64,000 nt of DNA from Hermatobates lingyangjiaoensis (GCA_026182355.1 JAPFBL010000309.1:124001-188000); one strand, 5' to 3'. Shown: positions 1 to 11,450, counted from the stretch's first letter. The notes: a model not told the origin generated them from the sequence alone. Translations and numbers: made by a program.

Positions 1-112
1 TCAACCACAATAAGAAATGGGAAAACAAGACTAAGATCTTCCAACCGTAACATGCGGTCTTCGTCAGAGTCAAAAACCCAACTGAAACACTAGATGCAGA
101 AAACATCTAATA
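1..112 (-). mobile_element. Penelope-like element end, family A (partial)
   Basis: Cut off by the window start. The segment matches the most common repeat here (family A), best seen at 60835-61080. On the minus strand it carries CTGACGA (61-67), a hairpin built on GACCG, and GGAA in place of GAAA, so the hammerhead-like core is slightly decayed. It is followed by a (TA)n run at 143-189, as are most family A copies. Assignment to PLEs is by analogy with the copies that sit beside GIY-YIG remnants. Confidence 0.6.
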
Positions 113-141
113 AGGGGTTGAGAAGAGTGGGAGGGAAGAAT

Positions 142-142
<1 letters not shown>

Positions 143-189
<47 letters not shown>
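143..189. repeat. (TA)n microsatellite
   Basis: Uninterrupted TA dinucleotides. It flanks a family A end, the usual pattern in this window. Confidence 0.95.
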
Positions 190-192
<3 letters not shown>

Positions 193-402
193 CTTATCTC
201 CACCATATATATTCAACATTTTTTTTCTTTAATGATGTAGCCCTGAATATCTCTTTTATATGAAATAAAAAAACGGTTTTATGAGGAGATGAGAAGAGTG
301 TATGGAGAACATGCCTACGAAAAAGCTTTTAAATAAAACTAATATGTCGGCGACGAGAGTGAGATTTTCGAAACTAGAAAATTCACCAAATCCCGATTGC
401 AT

Positions 403-421
403 AATACACACACACACACAC

Positions 422-479
<58 letters not shown>

Positions 480-509
480 CATACATACATACATACATAC
501 ACATACACA

Positions 510-582
<73 letters not shown>
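403..582. repeat. Compound (CA)n/(TA)n microsatellite
   Basis: CA runs at about 403-479 and 509-541 are separated by a CATA-type stretch and followed by TA repeats to about 582. Long open frames across it (His-Thr or Cys-Val runs) are artefacts of the dinucleotide repeat. The TA side directly abuts the tail of the PLE remnant at 583-965. Confidence 0.95.
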
Positions 583-584
<2 letters not shown>

Positions 585-627
585 TTTAACACATAGAAAA
601 GAACACAGAAAGACACTACAGAACTCA

Positions 628-661
628 CTTCGATATTTCGACATCCGTCGTCATCGGGAAG
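628..661 (-). ncRNA. Hammerhead-like ribozyme motif (PLE tail)
   Basis: Minus-strand reading: stem I strand CTTC (658-661), box CCGATGA (651-657, one change from CTGATGA), extra C, helix II GAC/GTC, GAA (637-639), self-complementary ATAT as helix III, C at the cleavage-site position (632), then GAAG (628-631) completing stem I. It lies about 165 nt downstream of the stop of the GIY-YIG remnant at 822-965. Seen: motif order and pairings. Inferred: ribozyme ancestry. Confidence 0.55.
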
Positions 662-821
662 AAGTGCGAAGTACTCGCGTTGAGAAGCAAACTGCTACTG
701 GCCTCCAGAGTAACTCGTGGAACCACCGCAATGCTGCCCCCCAGCGGAGGAGAGGAAAAATAGAAATCCCTCCAATATTTATTTAGAAAACAAGATAAAA
801 AATATATAAAATAAAAAATAA

Positions 822-965
822 TTAACGGTACAGGTTGAGACCAGGAGGAGAACGAGCCCCAAGGAGGCATATGAATGCCTCTTCGGAAGCTCTAAAGGTG
901 ACATGGGAAATAGACTCGGGGATTTGTTTGAGGATTTGTACCCTGAAACAATCATTGAAAGGGAT
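822..965 (-). pseudogene. Penelope-like element GIY-YIG endonuclease, C-terminal remnant
   Basis: Minus-strand reading gives about 46 codons ending at the stop 822-824. The peptide has the end of a PLE GIY-YIG domain: a CFRVQIL strand, then RASEEAFICLL (the Glu-containing helix) and SPPGLNLY (the terminal Asn motif). In full elements this nuclease nicks target DNA for target-primed reverse transcription. An in-frame stop lies just upstream and no reverse transcriptase is visible, so this is a dead fragment. The same protein ending occurs in the remnant at 18162-18540, which makes the call firm. The element tail runs leftwards through the hammerhead-like motif (628-661) into (TA)n. Confidence 0.75.
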
Positions 966-1008
966 TTATATATAGTATAAGTAGGCAGCAAGTCTTTTTG
1001 TAAAAAAT

Positions 1009-1511
1009 TGGAATTAAAATGTGCAGCAGCTTCTGCATTTACGACCTTTCTGCTGATAGCCTCGATTTTTCTTATTAACTTTCGATGTACTGGAGGTAAT
1101 TTCCATATAAAATGATCAGAGACATGTCAATGTGTAAAACAAAACTATTAAGAAAGCATGTAGAAAAACAACTTTAATAATATACTCACATGTTCAAAAA
1201 CATTTTATAAAACAGCTTTCGACCATTATAGGTCATCTTCTGATCTTAACACTGTTAACACTTCTGATCAAAATCGTAATAAGTGAATATAACAATTTTT
1301 AAAAAGAAAAAGATATAACTGAACAGAACTATTTCAACATATAAATCAGGAAACAATACAAGTGAATGCAAAACCAAAAGCAGGTTCTAGGAGGGTTGAG
1401 TCAACGTTCAGGTTAGACCCTCAATTGTTGCAAACACTACTATATTCTGGCTTTCTAAGGCTATCAGCAGAAAGGTCGTAAATGCAGATGCTGCTGCACA
1501 TTTTAATTCCA
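1009..1511. mobile_element. Foldback element, PLE end family C
   Basis: Inverted arms of about 52 bp, at about 1009-1062 and 1459-1511, contain the block GCAGCAGC...TCTGC. Inside, on the minus strand at 1215-1242, is a decayed hammerhead-like motif: CAGAAGA, hairpin GACC/GGTC, GAA and AGCT. The arms resemble those of the better preserved palindrome at 61295-61875, so both belong to one family. (TA)-like sequence follows at 1512. Confidence 0.65.
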
Positions 1512-3480
1512 TATATATTTCTACTTTTTTTTATTAAACTTTATAAATAATCCAAGCCATATAATCACAGTAAAAATAGTATGACTTCAGTATTTATATT
1601 AAATATATTTTCCGTTTAATTTTCTGTTACAGTATTCCGCGTATCGTGAATAATACTTATGAAGACGGGAAATTGTTAACATGGCTATATATATTCAACT
1701 GTCGAGTGTTTATAACAGTGACGGTTATTACTTGTCCCTCTAACTATTGAATTTAACAGTGCCAGTTGAAAAAGAGACAACAGTCTCCCAGTTCATTCAC
1801 TGCTTCCCCACAAGACTGCAGTAAACCATGCGGTTCACCCCTCTAAAACTCCATTGTACACAAAGATTAAAACCCTCGCCCTCCTCAACAAAAAAAAAAA
1901 AGAAAAAAAACAATAAATGAAACCCATTAAGACTCAGTGAAAAAAATCCCATAAAAATTTATGAGTTGAGTAATGAACTTTTTCGGAGTTTCCTCATATG
2001 AAAAGTAAATATCAAGTTCTTCAGTACCTCTTATAAAGATATAACTCACTTAAACATATATATTTATTTGAATTAGAAGTTGATTTATTTTTATGGTATT
2101 CTATTTGTAAGAATGTTTTTCGTGAAAATGTGAAAGAACGTGCTAAATTGAAGGCCTCAAATGCTTGTGCTATGATGAGGCCTATGCCTTGAATATGCTT
2201 ATTCAAAAAATCTTGTGATACAAGTAATGTTGTAATATCTAATTAAAAACATAAATTTTTTGAATTTTTTACTCTTTTATTGAATAACTGAACATATTGA
2301 TAAGTTAATAACATTAATTAATTAACATGAATATTAATTAATTAATTTCATAATAGTAATAATAATTACAAAAATAATTCCATTAATTTAAAATAATGGA
2401 AACCTAAACCTAACCTAAATTAAAATGGGTGCAAAATAATGAATGAGCCAAACATCTGCCGCTAATGATACTAAAGGTTAACACATATATCGGGCGTTGG
2501 AAACAACAATAACTTAGATTATCCAGCATATGATACAATGAGGATTAACAAATATTGAATGTAACATACTGAAAGAAAAAATATTGCTTTCCAGTCAACA
2601 TTTTGATATAAAATTTCCAAAAATAAGTTCTAAAGCTCCTTTAGAAAATAAATTTTTGAAAATTTGTATTTTTATGTGTGCGTGTGTGTGTTTATATGTG
2701 TTATGAAGGCTGGATTTCACAAACTGTATTGGTATTCACCAAACTTGGTATCTAAAGGGATGTTAGATACCTGCTCAATAATGCTGGACTTGATGAAGAC
2801 TCAGCTCATCACCGATATTGCATTTTCTCTTTTTAGAAAAAAAACTTGATTTTTGAAATTCTCCAAAATTATTTATAAATAATATTTTATAAAATCTCTA
2901 TAGTTCGGACTTTTTAACTGAAATTTAAAACCAATATAGTGTGATTTGTATTTAAATTATCAAGTTCAAAACTTTTAAAACTTTTTCTCTGGTAGATTAT
3001 ACTGAATAATTATAGGTTTCTAGTTTATTGATTAAGCTGTTATACGAATTTTAGCAAAATATTGATAGCTAACGTTAAGCTGATGTAGTTTTAGCTGATG
3101 TAGTTTTAGCTGATGTACCTCCTTTTCTCATAAGAAAGAAGGAAATCTTTGTCTGTGGGGTCGAAGAGTCATTCGAATACCGAAATATTCAATTAAGTTT
3201 GCCAATTAACTTTAAAAATTAAATTAATTAATTTAATTATACTTTTATAACTTTTAAAACAATATGTAATAGTACTAGCGTTATTTATTCAATTAACAAT
3301 TTTTTGCCAGGATAGTTTGCAATACTTGCATAGATTAAACGCGTGTTTGCATTATTCACTCTTTATTTTTTAACTTCTTAACTTGAAAAACTCTTAAGTT
3401 ACTCTTAAGTATAAGCTCTAGATTTTTCATTACATATACTTGATTACACATATTGATTACAGATACATATACAGATATTA

Positions 3481-3565
3481 GGCAATAGTTGGTAACATAT
3501 AGATAAGAAAAAATTGATTAAGTATAATAACTTTTTTTCTTATCTATATGTTACCAACTATTGCC
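3481..3565. repeat. Perfect 33-bp inverted repeat (hairpin)
   Basis: Arms 3481-3513 and about 3532-3565 are perfectly complementary, beginning GGCAATAGTTGG, with an 18-nt spacer. It could be a miniature foldback element or a small hairpin-RNA locus. No target duplication was recognised. Confidence 0.85.
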
Positions 3566-4815
3566 AATCTATTTTGGCAAATGTAATAAGTACTAACGTT
3601 CAAACACGTAGAAGGGGCTAAGGAACAGTTTTAGAGCATTCAATTGCTATTCAGAAACTGGCATTGTATGTGTTGAAATGAGAAAAAAATTTGATAACTC
3701 ATGTCACATCCATTCAAATAATTTAGTTAAGAAAAAGTCTATATCGTTCACACACTAAGGACTTATAAACAAAACCAGGAACCACAAATAATCAAACGAA
3801 ACTTTGCCCTGTCTAATTTTTTGAATAATCTTGAAAGTCATAGTAGATTTCTCTGAAAAGATTCTTTTTTTTTGACAAAAAATTAAATCTGTTAAATACT
3901 GTATTACTATATATAGTTTTGAGATAGCTATATTTGGGATATGTGGTTGTTAAAAACCAAATAGTTTGAATGGTAAATGTTTGAGATGTTTCGTTTTCAA
4001 TTCGTAATTCACCTTTTTTAAACAGATATTGCAATTCAACTGAATGTGATGCAGTAAATTGATGCAGCTTATAATCGAGATTAAACATATGAGTATTGTT
4101 CCTTTACTATTCCAGATGAGTAGGATTTGTTTCATTGTAAAATGTAAAACCATTTAATATTATGATTTTTTTTACATTTTGCAATAAATAAAAATATTGA
4201 AAACAACTTTTGTTGATTTAATCTGATAAAGATTTTTAGATAAGCAGTCTGATTTAGTGATATGAAAGTGAATTGGGTGATCGGTAGAACTACCTAGGTG
4301 TGGATTATAAGTGTGAAAGAAGAAGCGGTCGATATTACCACCACGCAAATCTTTTGCTAATATCTTTCCAAATAAACTTTTAATCCTCTCTACCCAGCGC
4401 TCGGCAACCACTCTGAGATTTATTAAAACTTCTTTTATTTCTTTTAATCTGAAATAGGTCGGAGTCGGGGAGACAAGAAACGAGGGATGAGTTAAAATAC
4501 ATGAAGCAAACTCTAATTTCGTCCTTCCCGGCCCCTCCCCAAGTCACTCCTTCCTTGAATTATAGAAATTGCTTCATTTCTCTGAAATAAAAATGATCAC
4601 TGCTCTACAGATTACTACCTCAGTCTTACTTTTTAACGATGCAAAAATAATGACCCTTGAGAAAATGAATGATACCATCAAGGCACCTTATGAATTAATC
4701 CAGCTCAATTTTTTTCGCCTTTTATATAAGTTGCTACTAAAAGTTTTTTCAACAGCATTCTATTATTTTTTAATACTTGCTCGCGGTGACTACCTAAATG
4801 AGGACAATGAATATT

Positions 4816-5340
4816 ATGTATCCTACAATTTAATGTTACCCAAATATCCTACAAGATTGAAGCCTAAAGAATAAAATTTAATGAATATTTCCTAAAATAT
4901 TCTACAAGATGAAGCCTAAAGAATTATATTTAATTACATTTAAGTATTTTAGTGACGTTGTTTTTTTGTATGTGGTACAACCTCTGTGATATTAGCAACA
5001 AAATTATTTAGTAATTTTAGTCTGCCATGGTTTAACATGATAAAAAGTAATAATAATTGAAATTATTAAATGTATTATTTAATAAATTATTTAATTTATA
5101 TATGTTTATAAATGGTTAAATATATTAAATAAATTTTATATATCCTACAATTTAATGTTACTAAAATATTCTACAAGATTGAAGCCTAAAGAATAAAATT
5201 AAATTACAGTTAAGGATTTTGGTAACATTGTTTTTTGGATGTGGTACAACTTCTGTGATATTAACAATAAAATTATTCAGAAATTGTAGTCTGTCATGGT
5301 TTAACATGATGACAAAAAATAGTAATTGAAATTGCATTTT
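4816..5340. repeat. Diverged direct duplication of about 200-250 bp
   Basis: Copies begin with TCCTACAATTTAATGTTA at about 4821 and 5143 and stay alignable through a GTGGTACAAC block (4972 and 5241) and a TGGTTTAACATGAT block. The first copy has an extra internal duplication of about 50 bp containing ACAAGAT and GAAGCCTAAAGAAT. No coding potential was seen. Confidence 0.75.
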
Positions 5341-5455
5341 TTTGTATAAAATATTGTTAAACCAGGTTCTGTTTTTGAAACCAGTGGTATTCAACCTTTC
5401 TTGCCTACCTCTTATTGTGATTAAGTAGTAGCTGTCTTCAGCTACTAATCAGTAT

Positions 5456-5710
5456 TCAGTGATTCAGGTTGTCTGGTAGGAACACAGGTATAGTGGCCTT
5501 GACCTTTTGGGTGAAGCAGGATGAAACGTATGGCAGGGTCATAAATCTCTCCAAGTTTCCAATGTCTAGCCACATGATTGTCAAACCAATAGCAGGTACT
5601 GCAGGCACCAAACAGGTAAACCGAGAACTAACGTTCAGTGCTGATAAACTGGGATAAATCTGGGAAATCACAGATATATCTCCAACCGATGATGCAACAA
5701 AGGCTATTCA
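5456..5710. other. GC-richer segment open on both strands, unrecognised
   Basis: Frames of about 60-70 codons are open on both strands (5469-5657 plus, 5456-5671 minus) in a block less AT-rich than its surroundings. Neither peptide is recognised. It may be a fragment of a decayed transposon ORF or an exon of an unknown gene. Confidence 0.25.
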
Positions 5711-5916
5711 GGGTATGTGTGTCAGCGTGCTGTGTGTGTTAGATGGTATATGTGTAACGATTCGTGAGTGGGCGTTTGAGTTAGGGTATATAGGGTGTAT
5801 ACTTATGTTGTGTGTGTTTTAAAATGTATGACAGTTGTTGAAACTTGAAGTTGTGTTCTAAAAACCTTTCCATGGATTAATAAGCAAATTGTATAAGTAT
5901 TACTGTATTCTATGAG

Positions 5917-5922
<6 letters not shown>

Positions 5923-5973
<51 letters not shown>

Positions 5974-6059
5974 AATGATCAAACCACAATAAGAAAATGG
6001 GAAAACAAGACTAAGATCTTTCAACCGTAAAAGCGGTCTTCATCAGAGTCAAAACCCAA

Positions 6060-6106
<47 letters not shown>

Positions 6107-6345
6107 GCTTTCACATAAACACGTGAAATAACAATCAATGATTAAACCACAATAAGAAATGGGAAAACAAGACTAAGATCTTTCAACCGTAACAAGCGGT
6201 CTTCGTCAGAGTCAAAAACCCAACTCTGACGAAGACCGCTTGTTACGGTTGAAAGATCTTAGTCTTGTTTTCCCATTTCTTATTGTGGTTTGATCATTGA
6301 TTGTTATTTCACGTGTTTATGTGAAATCTTTTTATATATCTATAT
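5923..6345. mobile_element. Family A PLE ends: single copy plus palindromic pair in (TA)n
   Basis: Order: (TA)n 5923-5970; one minus-oriented copy to about 6060; (TA)n 6062-6100; a minus copy (6106-6226) joined head to head to a plus copy (6222-6345). The hammerhead-like cores lie at 6009-6050 (minus, canonical CTGATGA), 6171-6213 (minus) and 6226-6264 (plus). Each arm runs outward through CACGTGTTTATGTGAAATC to TA-rich sequence. The inverted pair would fold into a hairpin of over 100 bp. Confidence 0.75.
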
Positions 6346-6439
6346 ATACATACAGATTAAACGAAACGCTCCCACGAACCAAATAAACTAGATACATGGA
6401 AAAGACACATAGAAGAGATCACAGGAACTCGTTAAGATT

Positions 6440-6660
6440 TTACGATAAACACAAATCAACGTTCAAACGACAGTAAGAAATTACACAAAGTGCTAAAATC
6501 TTTCAGCTGTAACCAGCGGTCTCTGTCAGGGTCAAATCTCAACTCATATGAGTTCAGTTCTGATATGACTCTGACTAGGACTACTTGTTACGGATGAAAG
6601 ATCTTAGTCTTTTTTCTGATTTCTTACTGTAGTTTAAATTTTGATATTTCTATATAAGTA
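6440..6660. mobile_element. Diverged family A inverted pair
   Basis: A decayed version of the family A palindrome: minus-side ATCTTTCAGCTGTAACCAGC near 6508 and plus-side GACTCTGACTAGGACTACTT near 6567. The cores have several substitutions, so this is an older insertion than its neighbour at 5923-6345. Confidence 0.6.
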
Positions 6661-7500
6661 CGAGTAAAATAACGGTATCGCTTGTTATTAATTATAATAT
6701 TTATTGTTTGTTAATAAGTCTTAATATTGTCATTTTTAATTGAGAAATATGATTAAATGATATACAGAATAAAACAGAGCGAAGCAAAAATCGTTTAATT
6801 CTAAGATTTATATAGAGACAAGCTGAAGTTATATGTTCTCGTTTATATGAATAAAAGTTTGGTCCAAACCTGATTTTATTTGTTAGATGAAATTTCTTTA
6901 TATCATGCTATGTGCTTAGACTGTGATTATGCTAATAGACGTCTAGTTTCAAAATTATAAACTTAAAAGGCAGCACATATTAACTTCTAAAGACTACTAC
7001 ATGGAACTAAGGACCAAACTTTTCCACTATATGTTTATTTTGGCATCGTAATGTACTCTCTACTCAAGATACTCACGATTTAACTGTAATTATACTCTAA
7101 AGCTACTTAAAATCTATATAATTTTAAATTAAATTACCGACTAGTGTTAATTGTGGAATTACATAATTTAGAAACGTTGAAGGAAACATTTATTATTGAA
7201 ATTTATAAGATCTGTATAATATTACTAATAACACTATACGGACTAATAACACTAGTCTATCATTCAGGGACCTTTCTTCAACTTTTTTTTTGTAAACATG
7301 GTAGTTTTTCATGATTTAATTGTTCTTTAGAGATTGTGATTGAAAACTTCAAGAATTTCACATTTCCTTCTAGTTTTTAAAGATGTAATGATCTAATTAA
7401 ACTATTACATATTTTTGGCATGTAAAGACATGTTAATATTATGGGTTCCATTAAGAACATTTGTTTAATTCCAAACATACTATTATATTGCAGTTCATTA
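6661..7500. other. AT-rich intergenic DNA, nothing recognised
   Basis: No ORF of note, no RNA gene and no repeat was recognised in this stretch. Confidence 0.5.
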
Positions 7501-7504
7501 TTCT

Positions 7505-7680
7505 ATTGGAGGACGTTAAGCCATTCATTCTGAGCCTATACGATGCCAACGAGGTGCTTATGAATGATCCTTTCTCAAAATAAGTCGATATGCTTTTGAG
7601 TTAGGCAAAATATAGGATCCCAATGAATATTCTACCTGGTAATGAGGCTGCTTAGTACTAAAAATCGATGCCAACTAATA
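7505..7680 (+). mobile_element. SINE 3' fragment (same family as 38838-39146)
   Basis: Shares the blocks GACGTTAA and TTGAGTTAGGCAAAAT, followed by a GGATCCCAATG-like segment, with the SINE copies at 28335-28560, 38838-39146 and 55563-55848. The tRNA-like head is missing, so the copy is 5'-truncated. The alignment was made by eye. Confidence 0.45.
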
Positions 7681-8036
7681 AATAACCAACACTATCATCC
7701 TTTATAACAGAAATAAAATGTGAAACCAATTAAGTGTAAACATTGGAAAACAAAAAAAAAGTAATGATTCTATTACTTAGAAACTATGAAAAATGTCCTT
7801 ACAGGAATAAGTTTTATTAAAAATGAAACACGTATCAAACGTCAACATTTTTATGTTTATCAGCTTCTTCATGCATCTCTCTTCTACCTTCTGATTAAAA
7901 GTAGATGAACCAAAGAAGAACAATTTATAATGCTTTAGTTTAGTGATTATATTTAGTGATTAAATAGTTTAGTTTATTTCGATATTTTCTCATAATTTTA
8001 GGGATGAATAAATACTATGTAGTAAATCCTTCTGTA

Positions 8037-8112
8037 GTATCGGCTTCTGTTAGATTACTAAAGTTAAGCACCTTCTAGATTGGTGGTATAACGTAATGTG
8101 ACTTGGGTTGAT
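8037..8112 (+). pseudogene. 5S rRNA-derived remnant
   Basis: The stretch TCGGCTTCTGTTAGATTACT, continuing into AAAGTTAAGCA, aligns with the arthropod 5S rRNA region TCGGTTCTCGTCCGATCACC...AAATTAAGCA, which includes the internal promoter box A. A TGACTTGGGTTGATCC segment follows, like the 5S 3' half (TACTTGGATGGGTGACC), but shifted and diverged. It could be a lone 5S pseudogene or the head of a 5S-derived SINE. Confidence 0.45.
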
Positions 8113-8181
8113 CCATTATTAATGGGTCCTGTATTAATAAATAAAGTCTTTTTTTTGTTTTGTGGATACCAAAATAAAAGA

Positions 8182-8440
8182 AGCATAATACCTACTAATA
8201 TGGGCTTTTGGGTAAAAAAAAAGAATCGTAATACCTACTAATATGGGCTTTTGGGTAAAAAAAAGAAGCGTAATACCTACTAATATGGGCTTTTGGGTAA
8301 AAAAAAAGAAGCGTAATACCTACTAATATGGGCTTTTGGGTAAAAAAAAAGAAGCGTAATACCTACTAATATGGGCTTTTGGGTAAAAAAAAAGAAGCGT
8401 AATACCTACTAATATGGGCTTTTGGGTAAAAAAAAAGACT
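8182..8440. repeat. 43-bp minisatellite, 6 copies
   Basis: Six near-identical units with core TACTAATATGGGCTTTTGGG followed by 8-9 A. Cores start at about 8201, 8244, 8286, 8329, 8372 and 8415, giving periods of 43, 42, 43, 43 and 43. The only changes are A-tract length and one base in the first two units. The high identity implies recent expansion. Confidence 0.95.
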
Positions 8441-8569
8441 CATAGTAACTGACTGCAGAACAAGATAATCACTGCACTATATACTACATTATTTACTTAT
8501 ATGAATGAAAACCATTACTTCTTTTCTTGAATATTTTAATTTTATAAAAATTACTAATTCATAAAAAAT

Positions 8570-8660
8570 ACTAAAATCTTTCAACTATAACAAGCGGTCT
8601 TCGTCAGTGTCAAATATCAACTCAGTTGAGTTCAATTGTGATATGACTCTGACGTATGTA
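8570..8660. mobile_element. Diverged family A PLE end
   Basis: Minus-side ATCTTTCAACTATAACAAGC, then a GGTCTTCGTCAG block, joined to a short plus-side remnant ending TATGACTCTGACG near 8655. Same layout as 6440-6660. The TA flank is absent. Confidence 0.6.
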
Positions 8661-11184
8661 TGTTTATACATTAATTTCCTTCATTCTATTAAACGACAAT
8701 TATCAGTAACAAATGTTTGTTAGAATAGTGTGATTATTTATGGGTACTAGGGTAAACCTTTGTATAATTTGATTGAAGTACAAAAAATTGCATTTGAAAA
8801 TTACTTTCGTTTAGGCATGTTGACATGAGAGTTGTAGTTTAAAGTAATTCGTATTTTTATCTTTACATAACTTATCTAATTTTACCATATAATTCACTAA
8901 ACTGATAAGAAATATAAGGAATTAGATTGAGTGTGTTTTTTTGAGTTTATTTGTTGGGATTATATGAATGGTCATGGTTCCGTCTAAATTCACTTGAGCC
9001 GTGGGAACTATGTCTAGCTGGAGAAAATTTTTCTGGGCCAGATTGATGGTCTCACTTTTTAGACGCCCTACCCATTTGGTCTCCAACCTCCCACTGTTCT
9101 GCGCAATAGTAGCAAGCATTATAGAGCCTTTGGGGCAAAGAAAAAAATTACGTCACAAAGACAATCTTTTTGCTGAAAGACGGATAATAATCTTTCTTTT
9201 CTTCTTACAAAAAAAAAAACAACATAACATTTGATTTATAAAAAGAAGGGTTTAAAGTTTCCAGGCTAGCACAACTGTGAATTATTTCTAAAGCACATTT
9301 CCGTTACTATTTTAGTTTATATATGTTTTTTTGTTCCTTTCAAAAGCTATAAATTTTTTACCCTAGGTTCAGAAAAAAAGGGTCTAGGTGGTGATTCACA
9401 TGTTTCAAACTAGTATAAGTTGAAACATATTTATGATGGTTTACTATATTGCATGGCATAAAAGTACAACTGTAGTAGTCGTCCCACTTCTCCAATATTA
9501 CAAAATATTGCTAAGTCAAAAAGTTTACTAGACTATTATATTGAAACATCACATCTCTTATATCTTTCCTATATCTTGTAGAAACATAAAGTATGATTAT
9601 CTGTTATAGTAATCGACCTAAAACTATAGGTCACACCGACAATTAATAAATAAATATACGTTTCATTAGATTATTTAAAATGATTAATGGTTTCTTTTGT
9701 TTAAGAGTTATCTAACCATATATACTGATAAATTTTAATGCCCTATTAGAAAAGTACGGAATTTTTACAAAAGCAATCAATATTTTGACGGTTTTGAAGG
9801 GTTTGTTGATCTCAGATTTGATATTATTTTCTGAATACCTGAGTACATGGATGAGTAGGTGTATCAAACAATCTCGCGTTCACGTTACAGCCTTTGGCAA
9901 CAAATTAGAATCCTTGACATCTACCTTATTCCTTGATTTGGAAAAGTATTATACATTTTGCTCGCAATAAACTTATGAACTGTACATATTCGTTAAGGAT
10001 ATCAAAACAAACGTTTTTCCCCCGTTTTTCAAGTGACTGTAAAATATTAATGTTTTTCTGTTATCATTTAGAGGTTAAGTAAAAGCCATATTCCCACTGT
10101 TAGAAGAAATATGTTCTATATTTATTTATGATAAATTTTTAAATGTATATTTTTTAAATAGACTAAAATAGATTAATTTTATAACAACTAATTTTAAAAT
10201 AGACAATAGCCTATTTTAAAGAGCCTAAAGAAATGTAATAATTTACAATTTATAACGCTTTCAAAATTGATAAAAATAATTAATTTAATGCCGAAATTAT
10301 GTTTTGGAAATAAAATTAATAAAGTTTTGAAACGATAGATTTTTATTTAAAATATTATAAAGTGGGTGATGAAATGAATGTAATCTGACTTAAATAGTGC
10401 TGGTGGATTGAAAAGTTATTTTTTTTGTAAGAAGAGGGAAATATCAGCAGTTCTGTGATGAAAACATCTTTGAAAAAAAAAACAACTTTTAATATGTGGA
10501 CTGCAGTTAGGTTGTCAACTATAATGAAGCTACAAAACACTAACTTGGTATGTGACTTCATAAATCTTGACCACTGGAATGCAATTTGCTTTTGTTTGTT
10601 ACGTTTCAATGAACAATTATAGTAAACATGAAATTAGTAAATAATCAACACTAAAGTGTGAAAAATTTACCCTTTACAGTTTACTATAAAAAAAGTATAA
10701 AAAAATAACAAACACATATTCTGATATTTAGTTGTTTTTAAAATAGGTTTGCAACCTGCTCTGCAAACTCTTGATTTTAATTCAGTGTTCTGCTTGATAA
10801 AAAAAAACTGGAGCGGAAGTTTGCAGCATGATTACTAGAAATATACTTTTCTTAAAAAATAATAGACAAATAATTTCGTATTTGTTGATATTATTACATC
10901 AAAATGCAAGAAACATGAAATTATATAAGTCCAACGCTCCTCTTCTTTGAATTTGCTGTTGGTTATATAATAGTCTAAAGCTTAATTATTTGCATGTTGA
11001 TAATACCATCTTTTGTTGTTTTTACTCATCAAACTGGAGAACATGTCTAATTACACTAATGTAAACATGTATGTTATATATATACTCAGTTTATGTTTGT
11101 TATTAAAAATGACACCAAACTTAGCTGATAACTGTTTCTAAGAAAGTTTTTCAATATTTTTTAAACAACACTCTCGTTATTTTG
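8661..11184. other. AT-rich intergenic DNA, no gene recognised
   Basis: Segment 8922-9234 is open on both strands (65 and 77 codons) but neither peptide is recognised. The rest shows only short random-looking frames and A/T-rich tracts. No repeat was detected by eye. Confidence 0.45.
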
Positions 11185-11450
11185 TAAACAGAATAAACTG
11201 TATTTTATATAGTTGACATGCTTCGAATGGCCAATATTCATTTTGAGGACGTGAATAACATCTTGGATGAATTTTTATGTTTAATATATATGCAAAGTGA
11301 AGACATAGGGGTTGTTTTAACCTTGAAGGAAAACAACTCCAACTGTCTTTACTTTGCATATATAATAAACCAAAAAATTCATCCAAGAAGTTTTTCACAT
11401 CATAAAGATGAATTTTGATCATTCAAAGAATACAGTGTATATAGTATAGT
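11185..11450. repeat. Imperfect foldback of about 250 bp
   Basis: The arms pair with a centre near 11318. CTTGGATGAATTTTTATGTT at about 11262 faces AACCAAAAAATTCATCCAAG at about 11370, and the pairing extends outward through CATTTTGAGGACGTG and CTGTATT blocks. Because the arms are complementary, the peptides on the two strands resemble each other, an artefact of the inverted repeat. It may be a decayed foldback element or a long hairpin RNA precursor. Confidence 0.7.

Larger units (their letters stand above)
1512..5455. other. AT-rich intergenic DNA, no gene recognised
   Basis: No convincing coding sequence. It contains an A-rich tract (about 1889-1917), possibly a retroposed tail; AT-only stretches near 2310-2400; a short 17-bp triplication near 3074-3118; a perfect hairpin (3481-3565); and a diverged duplication (4816-5340). 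A GC-richer unique island lies at 4455-4560. Open frames here are short and look random. Confidence 0.6.

Noticed and set aside
256..786. Open frames of 80-130 codons on both strands across the CA/TA tract
   Set aside because: They translate dinucleotide repeats (His-Thr, Cys-Val, Ile-Tyr runs) and have no other content.
2404..2422. CCTAAACCTAACCTAAA, resembling the TTAGG telomere repeat
   Set aside because: Only about two to three units; too short to be an interstitial telomere tract.
8182..8440. CRISPR-like regular repeats
   Set aside because: Units are contiguous without unique spacers and the DNA is eukaryotic: a minisatellite.
11177..11422. Similar 66- and 81-codon peptides on both strands
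   Set aside because: Explained by the inverted repeat, not by a gene pair.
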